Origin: Bradyrhizobium barranii subsp. barranii | GTDB taxonomy: Bacteria > Pseudomonadota > Alphaproteobacteria > Rhizobiales > Xanthobacteraceae | Direction: 5' to 3' | Assembly: GCF_017565645.3 (NCBI RefSeq) | Contig: NZ_CP086136.1 | Location: forward strand, 6,183,501-6,247,500 | Length of the DNA stretch: 64,000 nucleotides | Part shown: piece after piece, positions 9,031 through 18,240 of the stretch | Position numbering within the stretch: position 1 is the stretch's first letter | Layout of the letters: each line of letters begins with the position of its first letter | Position numbers and translations under genes: made by a program | Notes under the pieces: generated by a model | Database searches by the model: none | What the model was told of the DNA's origin: nothing | What the model saw: the letters and a program-made list of their open reading frames with translations, nothing else

Positions 9031-10226
9031 ATGTCCAACCGTCCCCGCAAGGCCCTGATCATCGGCGCCGGTATCGCCGGGCCCGTCACCGCGATCCTGC
9101 TGCGCCGCGCCGGCATCGAATCCGCGATCTACGAAGCCTGGCCCTATTCGAAGGGCATCGGCGGCGGCCTCCAGATCGCACCGAACGGCATGCATGTGCT
9201 GGACGAGATCGGGCTCGCGAACGAGCTGATCGGCCGCGGCTCGATCGCCGAATCCTTCGACTTCTATTCGCAGAGCGGCGAACGACTCGGCTCGATCAAC
9301 CGCGACATGGCGCGGCGCTTCGGCCAGCCGGCCGTCAATGTCTGCCGCGCCACGCTGAACGAAATCCTGGTCGACAAGGCCTGGTGCGCCTGTGTCTCGC
9401 TCTATTTTGAGAAGCGCCTGATCAAGATCGAGGACCGCGGCGACCAGCCGATCATCGCTTACTTCTCCGACGGCACCACGGCCGAAGGCGACTTCCTGAT
9501 CGGCGCCGACGGCTGCACTCGGTCGTGCGCCGCCAGGTCGTGCCGGACGGTCCGCAACCGTTCGACACCGGGCTGATCGGGTTCGGCGGCTTCGTGCCGC
9601 ACGCCGTCCTCGATGGCAGGCCGATCGGCCGGCACGTCGAGACCACGTTCGGCAAGAGCGGGTTCTTCGGCTATGGCTATTGCAGCCCGGATCCGAACGA
9701 CGGCGTGATGTGGTGGAGCACGCAGCCCGCGCACGGCATGGACGCGGCGATGTTCCGCGCGCTCGACCACGCGACGCTGAAACAGCATCTGCGCGGCTTC
9801 CATCACGGCTGGCACGATCCGATCCCCGATATCATCGACGCGGCCGAGAACATCGTGGTCACCGACACGCTCGACGTCGCAACCTTGCCGACCTGGTCGC
9901 GCAAGCGCTCGCTGCTGATCGGCGATGCCGCGCATGCGACCAGCCCCCACGCGGGCCAGGGCGCTTCGCTCGCGCTCGAGGATGCGATGCGGCTCGCGCG
10001 GCTGATGCAGGAGGGCCAGGAGCTCGGCGCCACCTTCCAGGCCTTCGAGGCCGAACGGCGGCCGCGCACCGAGAAGATCGTCGCGATGGCGCGCCGCAAC
10101 GGCAACAGCAAGCGCGAATTCAGCGCCACCGGCGCTTGGGTCCGCAATCAGATGATGAAATGGCTGTTGCCGCTGGGCTCGAAGAGCATGGAGTTCATGT
10201 ACGCGTATGATGCGCGGGCGGCGTAG
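9031..10226 (+). pseudogene. FAD-dependent monooxygenase, broken by a one-base deletion
   Basis: The first frame (9031-9576) has the FAD Rossmann motif IIGAGIAGPVTAILLRRAGI and reads to FLIGADG, then becomes nonsense and stops. The second frame takes up with VRRQVVPDGPQPFDTGLIGF and continues to 10226, including the second FAD motif LLIGDAAHATSPHAGQGASL. Near 9511-9515 the expected GAC GGC CTG CAC TCG reads GACGGCTGCACTCG, so a single C is missing. Rejoined, the product is a group A flavoprotein hydroxylase of about 400 residues. It may be a real pseudogene or a sequencing/assembly error. The start is supported by a GGGAG-like stretch upstream. Confidence 0.88.
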
Positions 10227-10242
10227 CGGCAATCTCACTGTC

Positions 10243-10337
10243 ATCGCCCGCGAAGGCGGGCGATCCAGTACGCCGCGGCCTCTCGATTCAACAACACTGT
10301 CTCTGGAATGCTGGATCGCCCGGTCAAGCCGGGCGAC
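10243..10337. repeat. Dispersed palindromic intergenic repeat
   Basis: The hairpin ATCGCCCGC/GCGGGCGAT at 10243-10264 is followed at about 10314-10337 by GATCGCCCGG/CCGGGCGAC. It is the same family as the unit at 6949-7041 and lies between convergent genes. Confidence 0.75.
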
Positions 10338-10366
10338 GACACCGTCATTTAGGCACACAAAAGCGC

Positions 10367-11542
10367 CTATCTCTCCACCTCAAACCTCAGCCCGGCGTGA
10401 TCGACCAGCCGCTTGATCAGCTTGTGCTGCATCGCTGCGCCCGGCGTCCAGAGACCGGCTGGGACATCAGGCGTGTCGCGCAACAGGCAGATCGCGCATT
10501 CGGAAACCATCTTCGCCGTTGAGGCATAGCCGGGATCGAGATCGCCCTTCACCGCCGCGCGAACCTGACGGCCGTCGGGCGCGATCGCGACATAGAGCAC
10601 GTCGTAATGACCGTTATCGCGCTCTTCCTTCGACGGCCCCTCGCCGGGCTTGAGCGCTTTGGGGCCGGTCTTTTCGCTATTGGCGGCCATGACGAGCTTC
10701 GCGTTGGCCTGCCCTTCGTCCCCCGTCCCCGTCAGCACCATCTCGTCGTAGACGAAATCCCGGCCATACGGGAATCCCATCAGCATGTTGGAGCGATGGA
10801 CGTTGCGCGTGTTCAGCGTCGCCATAGCAAACGGGGCGGACCAGGATTGCAGGTCTTCCTCGAAAACGGGCTTGTTGCCGCGCGGCTGTTTCGGCCCCTC
10901 GAAGCCGGGCGTGAATGCGAAGGGGTCCTTGAGGATCGACACCAGGCTGAGATCCTGCGCGACTGCTTCGAAGGTGACCCTCGCGCTCGCCGAGGTGCCG
11001 CCGGAGAACTTCTAGCTGAGGTTGCGGACGCGCCCCTTGACGCGCGGCGCCGGCGCTCCGAACACGCGACGGGCTTCCTCCTGCACGAAGAACGCACCGA
11101 GCTCGAACGGGATGGAATCGAAGCCGCAGGAGAACATGATGCGCGCGCCGCTCGCCTTCGCCGCCGCGTCATGCCTGTCGATCATCTGCTTCAGCCAGAT
11201 CGGCTCGCCGCAGAGATCCATGTAGTCGGTGCCCGACGCGACGCAGGCCGCAAGCAGAACGGAGCCGTAGAGCTGGTAGGGACCGACCGTTGTCACCACC
11301 AGCTTCGCCTGATCGACCATCGCCCGCAACGACGCAGGATCGGCCGCGTCCGCCACGATTAGCGGCGTGTCAGCGGGTGCGCCGATCGCATCGCGAACGG
11401 AGGCGAGCTTGTCCCTGCTGCGCCCGGCCATCGCCCATGTCGGCGCGCCGTCACCGGCGTAGCTTGCAGCGAGATATTCGGCGACGAGCTGGCCGGTGTA
11501 TCCCGTTGCGCCGTAGACGACGATGTCGAACTTCGCGGACAC
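10367..11542 (-). pseudogene. Saccharopine dehydrogenase-like (trans-acting enoyl reductase) with in-frame amber codon
   Basis: It starts at 11542 with the Rossmann motif DIVVYGATGYTGQLVAEYL. It reads to GRVRNLS, hits TAG at 11014-11012, then continues in the same frame with KFSGGTSASARVTFEAV to 10367. There is no frame change, so one nonsense codon splits an otherwise complete protein of about 391 residues. The intact neighbour at 11548-12726 is its tandem paralogue and has Gly at the aligned position. The family reduces acyl chains in trans (mycobacterial PDIM enoyl reductase) or is annotated simply as saccharopine dehydrogenase NADP-binding; the substrate here is unknown. It is probably a decaying duplicate. 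Confidence 0.85.
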
Positions 11543-11547
11543 GGACC

Positions 11548-12726
11548 TTACGCTTCCACCTCGAACGTCAGCCCAGCATTATCCCGCAGCCGCTTGATCA
11601 GCTTGTGCTGCATCGCCGCGCCCGGCGTCCAGAATCCGGCCGGGACGTCTGTCACATCGCGCAACAGGCACATCGCGCATTCGGAGATCATCTTCGAGGT
11701 CGAGCCGTAGCCGGGATCGCGGTCGCCAGTGACGCCGGCGCGAACCATGCGGCCGTCGGGCGCGATCGCGACATAGAGCAGGTCGAAGCGGCCGTTCTCC
11801 CGCTCTTCCTTCGACGGCCCCTCGCCCGGCTTCGGCGCGTTCGGACCGGTCTTCTCGGCGTTGGCGGCCACCACGCGCTGCGCGTTGGCTTCGCCCTTCT
11901 CGCCGGGACCCGTCAGAACCATCTCGTCGTAGACGAAGTCCTGACCGTAGGGAAAGCCCATCAGCATGTTGGAGCGATGGACGTTGCGCGTGTTGATCAG
12001 TGCCATCATGAACGGCGCGGCCCAGGACTGCAGGTCCTCCTCGAGCAGCGACCTGTTGCCCTTCGGCTGCTTCGGGCCGGTGAAGCCCGGCGTCAACGCG
12101 AACGGATCGTTCAGGATCGCGATCAGGCTGATGTCCTTGGCGACCGCATCGAAGGTCGCCTTCGCGCTCGCCGCGGTGCCGCCCGACAGCGTGCCGCGCA
12201 TGTCGCGCACGCGGCCTTTCACACGCGAGGCCGGAGCGCCGAACACGCGTTTGGCCTCTTCCTGCACGACAAACGCGCCGAGCTCGAACGGCACGGAATC
12301 GAAGCCGCAGGAAAACACGATACGCGCACCGCTCTCTTTCGCTGCCGCCTCGTATTTGTCGATCATCTGCCGCATCCAGATCGGTTCGCCGCAGAGATCG
12401 AAATAATCGGTGCCGGTGGCGACGCAGGCCGCGAGCAACTCCTCGCCATAGAGCTGATACGGGCCGACGGTGGTGATCACCGACATCGTCTGCTCCGCCA
12501 TCGCCTTCAGCGAGGCCGCGTCCGACGCATCCGCGACAATCAGCGGCGTATTCCCGGGCGCGCCGATCGCGTCGCGTACCGACTTGAGCTTGCCGAGGCT
12601 ACGGCCTGCCATCGCCCATTTGAGCGCGTGGTCGCCCTTGTAATGCTGAGTCAGATATTCGGCGACGAGCTGGCCGGTGAAGCCGGTCGCACCGTAGACG
12701 ACGATGTCGAATTTCGCTGAGCTCAT
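11548..12726 (-). CDS. Saccharopine dehydrogenase NADP-binding family / trans-acting enoyl reductase-like protein
   Basis: 392 residues. The N-terminal NAD(P)-binding fold has DIVVYGATGFTGQLVAEYL. The mid region has TTVGPYQLYGEELLAACVA, TDYFDLCGEPIWMRQMI and FSCGFDSVPFELGAF, all typical of the YMR226-like/TER group of this superfamily. The ATG is at 12726. It is followed after 5 nt by its amber-interrupted paralogue and preceded after 9 nt by the DUF169 gene, so the three form one minus-strand operon. The exact substrate is unknown; a fatty-acyl or polyketide reduction is suggested by the mycobacterial relatives only. Confidence 0.85.
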   Translation of the reverse strand: MSSAKFDIVVYGATGFTGQLVAEYLTQHYKGDHALKWAMAGRSLGKLKSVRDAIGAPGNTPLIVADASDAASLKAMAEQTMSVITTVGPYQLYGEELLAACVATGTDYFDLCGEPIWMRQMIDKYEAAAKESGARIVFSCGFDSVPFELGAFVVQEEAKRVFGAPASRVKGRVRDMRGTLSGGTAASAKATFDAVAKDISLIAILNDPFALTPGFTGPKQPKGNRSLLEEDLQSWAAPFMMALINTRNVHRSNMLMGFPYGQDFVYDEMVLTGPGEKGEANAQRVVAANAEKTGPNAPKPGEGPSKEERENGRFDLLYVAIAPDGRMVRAGVTGDRDPGYGSTSKMISECAMCLLRDVTDVPAGFWTPGAAMQHKLIKRLRDNAGLTFEVEA

Positions 12727-12735
12727 GGTCGACCT

Positions 12736-13518
12736 TTACTTCTTCGCGTAACTCACGCCCATGCCGGCGCGGACGTCGCTTTGAATCCCATAGGGCGGAA
12801 TCGGATAGCGCAGGCCGTTCTTGGCCAGCGCCTTCATGCCCTCGATCGCCTTGGCAAGATGCGAGGGCTTCAGGGCCATCAGCATCTCCTCGTCCGGCAC
12901 GCCGCCATAGCGCCGTTCGGCATAGCATGGCAAGGACAGGCTGGGCTCGCCGGTTTTCAGCGCCCGCCCCCAGGAATCCGCACAGGCGGTCTCACCAACG
13001 ACGCCCCATTCGAACTTCTTGTAGCCGGTATATTGCAGCCCGTTGATCAGGATGATCATCTGCCCCGGCGTTGCATAGACCAGGCAGATGTCGGGCGGAT
13101 CGAGCCGCCCGCTCGCGAGCGGACTGACCGCAAGCGCCTGATACTGCCCGAACGGAACCACGTCCAGCGCCTCCTGGCGCTTGCGCGCGTCCTCAGCGGT
13201 GCCGTGCCAGACCCCGACATAGTTTTCGCCGGCGAGCCATTTTTCGTCCTGCGGCGCAAGCCCGATCACGGCGCGACACTGCGCGCCGACAAGATCGTCG
13301 GCGGTGATACCGACCGTCCAGCCCAGACGTGCAGCCATGCTGACGATCTGGTCCGTGGTGTGGACCGCGTTCGGCCGCCGGATTTTCGGGATCGCCTCCA
13401 TGTCGGCGGCGCTCGCGAACAGCTTCATGCCGATCACCGTCGTCTTCAGCCGCAGCAGGCTGTTGAGGTCGGCGACGAGGCCGGCAAGATCGATCCTGTC
13501 TGCGCTCTGCTGCTGCAT
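12736..13518 (-). CDS. DUF169 family protein
   Basis: 260 residues with the DUF169 pattern: an N-terminal LKTTVIGMKLFASAADM, then VGITADDLVGAQCRAVIGL with its conserved Cys, QMIILINGLQYTGYKKFEWG, VGETACADSWGRAL with a second Cys, LSLPCYAERRYGG with a third, and DEEMLMALKPSHL. DUF169 proteins are uncharacterised; the spaced conserved cysteines hint at a cofactor or metal. It is the first gene of the putative operon with the two enoyl-reductase-like genes. It starts at 13518, where the coding region begins right after a GAGGACGCC stretch. Confidence 0.85.
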   Translation of the reverse strand: MQQQSADRIDLAGLVADLNSLLRLKTTVIGMKLFASAADMEAIPKIRRPNAVHTTDQIVSMAARLGWTVGITADDLVGAQCRAVIGLAPQDEKWLAGENYVGVWHGTAEDARKRQEALDVVPFGQYQALAVSPLASGRLDPPDICLVYATPGQMIILINGLQYTGYKKFEWGVVGETACADSWGRALKTGEPSLSLPCYAERRYGGVPDEEMLMALKPSHLAKAIEGMKALAKNGLRYPIPPYGIQSDVRAGMGVSYAKK

Positions 13519-13578
13519 GGCGTCCTCCCGACCGACGATCGCGCGCCGGTACTCTGTTCTTGTTCTGAGGCTCCCGTT

Positions 13579-14382
13579 TTAGTCCTTGCCCGGTCCCGGA
13601 AGCAACTCGCCGGTCCGCCCCATGATGCGATACGCCAAAAGGCCGATCCATTCGCGCACGGCGACGTCGGTCTTGCCGAGACCATCGGCCCCATTGCGGG
13701 TGAAGGCGAAGAGCCCGTCGCGCCCGCCCATCCGCCAATCCACCGGATAGGCTTCGACGTCAAACCCGGCCTTGCGGAAAATCCCCATCGCGCGCGGCAT
13801 GTGGAAAGCCGACGTGACCAGTAGCCAGCGTTCGCCCGGCTTCGGCGTCACCAGCTGCTTTGTGAAGATCGCATTCTCCCAGGTGTTGCGGGAGTCGCGC
13901 TCGAGGATCAGGCGCTCCTTCGGTATGCCTAGGCTTTCCAGGATCGGCGCGGTGTAGTCGGCCTCCCTCGCCTCCGTCGCGACCAGGTTCGCCGAGCCGC
14001 CGGTGAAGACGATACGCGCGTTCGGATAGCGCCGCGCGAGGTCGGCCGGCGCCAGCATGCGATCGGCCGCGTGCGCAACCACGGGCGTGCGATGCGCCGC
14101 CGACAGATCGGTGTCGATCGAGCCGCCGAGCACGATAATGCCGTCGGGGGCGCCCCGCGACGGGTCCCACGCCGGGAAACGCGACTCCAGCGGATAGAGC
14201 AGAAGATTGCCGATCGGCGAGAACGCGATCAGCGCCAGCAGCACCAGCGTAGTCACGGCAAGCTTGCGGCCGACCGCAGCAAACCGCGTCGCCATCAGCA
14301 GCAGCGACAGGATTCCGAGCTCGATCAGGAGATTGATCGGCAACAGAGCAGTGCCGAGGGTCTTGGAAAGAACGAAATACAG
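13579..14382 (-). CDS. YdcF family protein (DUF218), apparent CTG start
   Basis: The core is a DUF218 domain: GIIVLGGSIDTDLS, RIVFTGGSANLVATEA, LILERDSRNTWENA and WLLVTSAFHMPRAMGIFRK. Two N-terminal membrane helices precede it (LLIELGILSLLLMATRFA and LAVTTLVLLALIAFSPIG). The family is poorly defined, with envelope roles suggested in E. coli. A TTG at 14343 opens the frame within the first helix, but similarity to the usual N-terminus continues upstream (LYFVLSKTLGTALLPI) to a CTG at 14382. That CTG sits where relatives have ATG and has AGCGAGG about 5 nt before it. I take 14382 as the start; it is either a true CTG start or a mutated ATG. Confidence 0.82.
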   Translation of the reverse strand: MYFVLSKTLGTALLPINLLIELGILSLLLMATRFAAVGRKLAVTTLVLLALIAFSPIGNLLLYPLESRFPAWDPSRGAPDGIIVLGGSIDTDLSAAHRTPVVAHAADRMLAPADLARRYPNARIVFTGGSANLVATEAREADYTAPILESLGIPKERLILERDSRNTWENAIFTKQLVTPKPGERWLLVTSAFHMPRAMGIFRKAGFDVEAYPVDWRMGGRDGLFAFTRNGADGLGKTDVAVREWIGLLAYRIMGRTGELLPGPGKD

Positions 14383-14405
14383 GGGAGCCTCGCTGGAATG
14401 ATCGT

Positions 14406-14479
14406 GCCGGGCTTGACCGGCCCGTCCATCTTCAGAAATCTTCTTGAAAGAGGATCGATCGCCCGGTCAAGCCCGGGCA
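14406..14479. repeat. Dispersed palindromic intergenic repeat
   Basis: GCCGGGCTTGACCGGC (from about 14407) and GCCCGGTCAAGCCCGGGC (to about 14478) form two hairpins of the same family as the units at 6949 and 10243. They lie in the gap between the divergent ydcF and acetamidase genes. Confidence 0.7.
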
Positions 14480-14526
14480 TAACAGGTTCTCATGACGAGT
14501 TCTGTGAAACCGATTGGACGCGGCTA

Positions 14527-15468
14527 ATGACCCATCACCACCTGCATTCAAGCCCCGAGACCTGCCATTGGGGCTTCTTCGAAGCCGCGCTCAAACCCGT
14601 CCTCACCGTCAAAAGCGGCGATGAGGTGACGGTCGACACCATCAGCGGCGGGCCCGACATGCTGCCCGACCGCACCAAATTTCACATTCCGCCGGAGATG
14701 TTCGAGGTTCACGCCAAGAACGAGCGCATGCTGCCCGGCCACATCCTCACCGGCCCGATCGCGGTCGAGGGCGCCGAGCCCGGCGACGTGCTCGCGGTCG
14801 AGATCCTCGACGTCCAGCTCCGGCAGGACTGGGCCTGGAACATGATCAAGCCGCTGTCCGGCACCCTGCCCGACGATTTCCACGAAACGCGCATCCTGAA
14901 TATCCCGCTCGACCGGTCGCGGATGGTCGGCCGCATGCCCTGGGGCCTCGATCTGGCGCTCAAGCCGTTCTTCGGCGTGATGGGCGTCTCGCCGCCGCCG
15001 GCCTGGGGCCGCATCTCGTCGCTCGTGCCGCGCGCGATGGGCGGCAATCTCGACAACAAGGAGCTCGGGGCCGGTGCGACGCTCTTTTTGCCGGTGTTCG
15101 TCCCGGGCGCGATGTTCTCCTGCGGCGACGGCCATGGCGTGCAGGGCGACGGCGAGGTCTGCGTCACCGCGATCGAGACCGCGCTCCAGGGCCGCTTCCG
15201 CCTGACGCTGCGCAAGGACCTCAGGTTCGACTATCCCCGCGCCGAAACGGCGACGCATTACATGACCATGGCCATGGACCCCGACCTCGACCAGTGCGTG
15301 GTGCGCGCGCTGCGCGACATGATCGTGCTGCTCGGCGAGACGCGAAACCTGTCGCGTGAGGACGCCTACACGCTGTGTAGCCTGGCCGCCGACCTGCGGG
15401 TGACGCAGACCGTCAACGGCTGCAAAGGCATCCATTGCATGATCGAAAAGGCGATCGTGCACGGCTAG
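14527..15468 (+). CDS. Acetamidase/formamidase family protein
   Basis: 313 residues from the ATG at 14527 (longer upstream frame is repeat sequence). Features of the FmdA_AmdA family are HWGFFEAALKPVLTVKSGD at the N-terminus, GHILTGPIAVEGAEPGDVLA, FFGVMGVSPPPAWGRISSL, GGNLDNKELGAGATLFLPVF and the strongly conserved SCGDGHGVQGDGEVCVTAI. These enzymes hydrolyse formamide or short amides to ammonia and the acid, using a metal-dependent cytosolic enzyme. It stands alone on the plus strand, so regulation is unclear. Confidence 0.9.
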   Translation: MTHHHLHSSPETCHWGFFEAALKPVLTVKSGDEVTVDTISGGPDMLPDRTKFHIPPEMFEVHAKNERMLPGHILTGPIAVEGAEPGDVLAVEILDVQLRQDWAWNMIKPLSGTLPDDFHETRILNIPLDRSRMVGRMPWGLDLALKPFFGVMGVSPPPAWGRISSLVPRAMGGNLDNKELGAGATLFLPVFVPGAMFSCGDGHGVQGDGEVCVTAIETALQGRFRLTLRKDLRFDYPRAETATHYMTMAMDPDLDQCVVRALRDMIVLLGETRNLSREDAYTLCSLAADLRVTQTVNGCKGIHCMIEKAIVHG

Positions 15469-15668
15469 CTCCACCCGCCTGCCCGGCCCCGTCTCCACTC
15501 CGCCGCCGCTCGGCATCCCGCGCGGCGCGCGGAGCTGCGCCTGATTTTCCGAGCGATTCCAATGAGCTGAAACACCGGTCTTGCCCGGATTTGACTTCCA
15601 CCCCTGAACCTAAATAGAGTCTTAATCGTTACTTTTATGTACCCGAGTAAGAGGCTAGCGTTCGGGCC

Positions 15669-15866
15669 ATGGCCACCGAAAAAGCCGAGACTGACCGCAT
15701 TCCCGTAACCTTGGCGCTCTCGACCATCACCTATCTGGAAAAACTGGTGAGACAGGGCACCCACGGCACCAGCGTTCCCGGCGTCGCACGCACTCTGATC
15801 GAGGAAGGCATCCGTCTCGCCATCAAGGACGGCCTTTTGTCGATTCGCGACAACGGCAGAACGTGA
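15669..15866 (+). CDS. Small conserved hypothetical protein, possible ribbon-helix-helix type
   Basis: 65 residues: a short basic/acidic start, then VTLALSTITYLEKLVRQGTH and VARTLIEEGIRLAIKDGLL. The beta-strand plus two-helix layout resembles CopG/RHH-like DNA-binding proteins, but this is weak. It starts with ATG at 15669 after a 200-nt gap rich in promoter-like AT sequence (TTGACT near 15590). The gcrA gene follows 72 nt downstream in the same direction, so the two may be cotranscribed. Confidence 0.6.
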   Translation: MATEKAETDRIPVTLALSTITYLEKLVRQGTHGTSVPGVARTLIEEGIRLAIKDGLLSIRDNGRT

Positions 15867-15938
15867 GGGCGCGCCGGACGTGAGGCGGACGGATCTCGAG
15901 AGGCGGATGGCCGACATCTGCAACCTGGGACCGTTACA

Positions 15939-16442
15939 ATGCCTGTTCTCTCACCAACTTCTTCACCGACTGCTTCTTCACCGACTTGGACCAACGAACG
16001 AATTGAGCTTCTGAAGCAGCACTTCGAGGCCGGCCTCACCTGCAGCGAGATCGCTGCCGACATCGGCGTCAGCCGCAACGCGGTGATCGGCAAGCTGTCC
16101 CGGCTCAATCTCACGCGCGGCAGGACGACCGACGAGCGCAAGCTCGAGCGGAGCCTCGCGCCGCGGCGCGGGACGAGAGCCGTACCGCGGCTGCAATATG
16201 AGATGCTCGCCACGATCTACGGCGACACCGACACACCTGTGGTCGCGGGTCCGATCGACGATGCCAACCGCTGCTCGCTGCTGGAGCTCGCCGAGAATCG
16301 CTGCCGCTGGCCGATCTCGACGCCGGGCGCAGACGACTTCTGCTTCTGCGGCAATACCGCGCCCGACGGCCAGTCCTACTGCGTCGGCCACAGCCGCCTC
16401 GCCTACCGGCCGAACTCGCGCGCCCGTGTGATGCGCGGCTGA
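15939..16442 (+). CDS. gcrA: GcrA family cell cycle regulator
   Basis: 167 residues. The N-terminal helix-turn-helix is clear: WTNERIELLKQHFEAGLTCS then AADIGVSRNAVIGKLSRLNL. The C-terminal module with NRCRWPIS, DFCFCGNT and SYCVGHSRLAYRP matches the sigma-70-binding end of GcrA. In alphaproteobacteria GcrA binds RNA polymerase sigma-70 and activates promoters with methylated GANTC sites during the cell cycle. The linker is basic and variable, as usual. Two overlapping Ser/Thr/Pro repeats at the extreme N-terminus (residues 5-15) are odd. Rho-independent terminator at 16462-16491 follows. Confidence 0.92.
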   Translation: MPVLSPTSSPTASSPTWTNERIELLKQHFEAGLTCSEIAADIGVSRNAVIGKLSRLNLTRGRTTDERKLERSLAPRRGTRAVPRLQYEMLATIYGDTDTPVVAGPIDDANRCSLLELAENRCRWPISTPGADDFCFCGNTAPDGQSYCVGHSRLAYRPNSRARVMRG

Positions 16443-16461
16443 AGGAAAATCCCAAAACGAA

Positions 16462-16491
16462 AAACCTCCGGCGGGGCATCACCGGAGGTTT
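16462..16491 (+). terminator. Rho-independent terminator of gcrA
   Basis: A 10-bp perfect stem, AAACCTCCGG (16462-16471) with CCGGAGGTTT (16482-16491), lies 20 nt after the gcrA stop. Short T-run follows. Confidence 0.75.
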
Positions 16492-16659
16492 CTGGAGGCT
16501 TAGCATGAAGCTAAGAGCCGTGACTTTCGTAATCGGCTGAAAACAAGATAGCTGATCAACTCAGGTAAGTAAATAAGTTTGAGGGCGATCGAGTCGCATA
16601 GCTCGTCTTCGTCGTTTGCAACGTGTTGCCGGATTTTCCGAAGGCCGCTTTCATGAAAA

Positions 16660-16685
16660 AGCCCCGGCGGTTTCCCGCCGGGGCT
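16660..16685 (-). terminator. Rho-independent terminator of the porin gene
   Basis: An 11-bp stem, AGCCCCGGCGG (16660-16670) with CCGCCGGGGCT (16675-16685), has a 4-nt loop. Read on the minus strand it is followed by TTTTTC, a classic terminator 25 nt after the porin stop. Confidence 0.88.
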
Positions 16686-16710
16686 CTATCAGATCGGAAC
16701 GGTCTTCAGC

Positions 16711-18240
16711 TTACCAGTTGCGCTGGGCGCGCAGCAGCAGGCTGTAGGTGTCCTGGTCCTTCAGCTCGTAGGTTGCCGCAGGCTTGGCAACCGACGCCAG
16801 CGCCGGGGTGGTGATCACGCCCGAGTACTTCTGGTCGAGGTGGCTGTAGACGAAGTCAGCCGAGAAGGTCAGGTTCTTGACCGGCGTCCAGCGGGTGATG
16901 ACGCCGATCTGGCCGATGTTGAAGTCCGGGTTACAGGTGCCGGTCAGGGTCGCGAACGCGGCGCTGCCGCAGATCATGTTCTTGGCCGTGCCGCTGTAGT
17001 TGACCGCAGCCCATGCGCCGTAGAGCGCCGTGTTCCAGTACGGGCTCCAGTTGTGGGTGTAGGCACCACGGAAGCCGTAGGTCTTGGTCAGCTCGAGCTG
17101 GCCGTTGGGACCGAACACCGCGTCAGACACGCCGGCAAAGCCGATGCTCTGATACGCGCTGCCCGAACCGCCGAACATCGAGTAGCTGGTCGCAGCCAGC
17201 TCCTGGAAGTTGTAGCGGCTCGCACCGTCGGTATAGACGCCCGAGATGTTGATCACGTCGCCGGCGCCGGTCGGGATGTTCTTGATCTGCAGAGCGAGCT
17301 GCACGGCCCAGCCCCACTTGTCTTCCGGATGACCGGTGACTTCCGTGGCGCCGTAGTAGGCGACGTGGTTGTCGTGCGCAGCCACCGACGCCTGGAACAG
17401 GCCCCAGGCCTGGTCGACACGGACCATGGCGACCAGGTCGGGAGACCGGGTGCCGCCGAGGTCGTTCGAACCGTAAGCGCCGCCGAGAACGCTGGAGGTG
17501 GTCATGCCCGCGGTGTTCCAGATGTTGGTCTGGAAGGCCTGGGTCTGATCCTGCGCCGAGAACGCAGCCGTCACGCCCTGGCCGAAATCAGCGGTGTAGG
17601 TGAACTGGGAAACACCGTTGGTGGTGCCGCTGCCGCCGACCAGCTGGTCGAAGTTGTTGCCGGGATAGTTGATCCAGGGCGCGTCGAACTGCGACACCGC
17701 CTTACCCATCGTAAAGCCCGCGAACTGGATGAAGGCGTAGTAGACGCCGAGCGTACCGCCCGAGATATTGCCCGCGTTTGCGTTGTTCGGCGCAGACACC
17801 CCGGTGCTTCCGAGTTGCGAGTAAACGGTCGCACCCGGCGCCGTGCCGCTTCCCGTAGTGAAATCGGTCGTCCAGGTGAACACGGCGTCAAAATAAGTAC
17901 GAACCACGCCGTATTCGGTCGCGGTACGGGTATCGATGTTGAGGTCTTCGCGAGCGCGCGTCGAGTAGTAGTTGGTCAGGCGGTTATTCGCGGCGGAAAC
18001 ACCGTTGTAGGAACCGCTGTAGTTGCCGCCGGCATTGAGCGCGACTTCAGCACGCAGATAGCCGCCGAGCTTGATGCAGGTATCGCTGCCCGGGATGTAG
18101 TAGAAACCCGCGCCGTAGAGCGTGCAGATCTTCACGTACTCGACCGCCTTGGCCTTGACCGGAAGATCGGCCGCCTGGGCTCCACCGACGGCGATCAGAA
18201 CCGCCGAAGTGCCGAGCAAAAGGCTCTTCACCACTTTCAT
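16711..18240 (-). CDS. Outer membrane porin (Porin_2 family)
   Basis: 509 residues with signal peptide KSLLLGTSAVLIAVGGAQAA, then ADLPVKAKAVEYVKICTLYG and FYYIPGSDTCIKLGGYLRAE, hallmarks of alphaproteobacterial Porin_2 proteins. The rest is a 16-strand beta barrel with alternating aromatic/hydrophobic strands, such as YYAFIQFAGFTMGKAVSQFD and KNLTFSADFVYSHLDQKYSG. It ends RAQRNW, an aromatic final residue as needed for barrel assembly. It forms the general diffusion channel of the outer membrane. It starts at ATG 18240 and is followed by its own terminator. A long (400-nt) upstream region suggests heavy regulation. Two inner Cys pairs are typical. Confidence 0.93.
   Translation of the reverse strand: MKVVKSLLLGTSAVLIAVGGAQAADLPVKAKAVEYVKICTLYGAGFYYIPGSDTCIKLGGYLRAEVALNAGGNYSGSYNGVSAANNRLTNYYSTRAREDLNIDTRTATEYGVVRTYFDAVFTWTTDFTTGSGTAPGATVYSQLGSTGVSAPNNANAGNISGGTLGVYYAFIQFAGFTMGKAVSQFDAPWINYPGNNFDQLVGGSGTTNGVSQFTYTADFGQGVTAAFSAQDQTQAFQTNIWNTAGMTTSSVLGGAYGSNDLGGTRSPDLVAMVRVDQAWGLFQASVAAHDNHVAYYGATEVTGHPEDKWGWAVQLALQIKNIPTGAGDVINISGVYTDGASRYNFQELAATSYSMFGGSGSAYQSIGFAGVSDAVFGPNGQLELTKTYGFRGAYTHNWSPYWNTALYGAWAAVNYSGTAKNMICGSAAFATLTGTCNPDFNIGQIGVITRWTPVKNLTFSADFVYSHLDQKYSGVITTPALASVAKPAATYELKDQDTYSLLLRAQRNW

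Noticed and set aside
14071..14526. Upstream extension of the acetamidase frame
   Set aside because: Antisense to ydcF and runs through a palindromic repeat; family similarity begins at the ATG at 14527.
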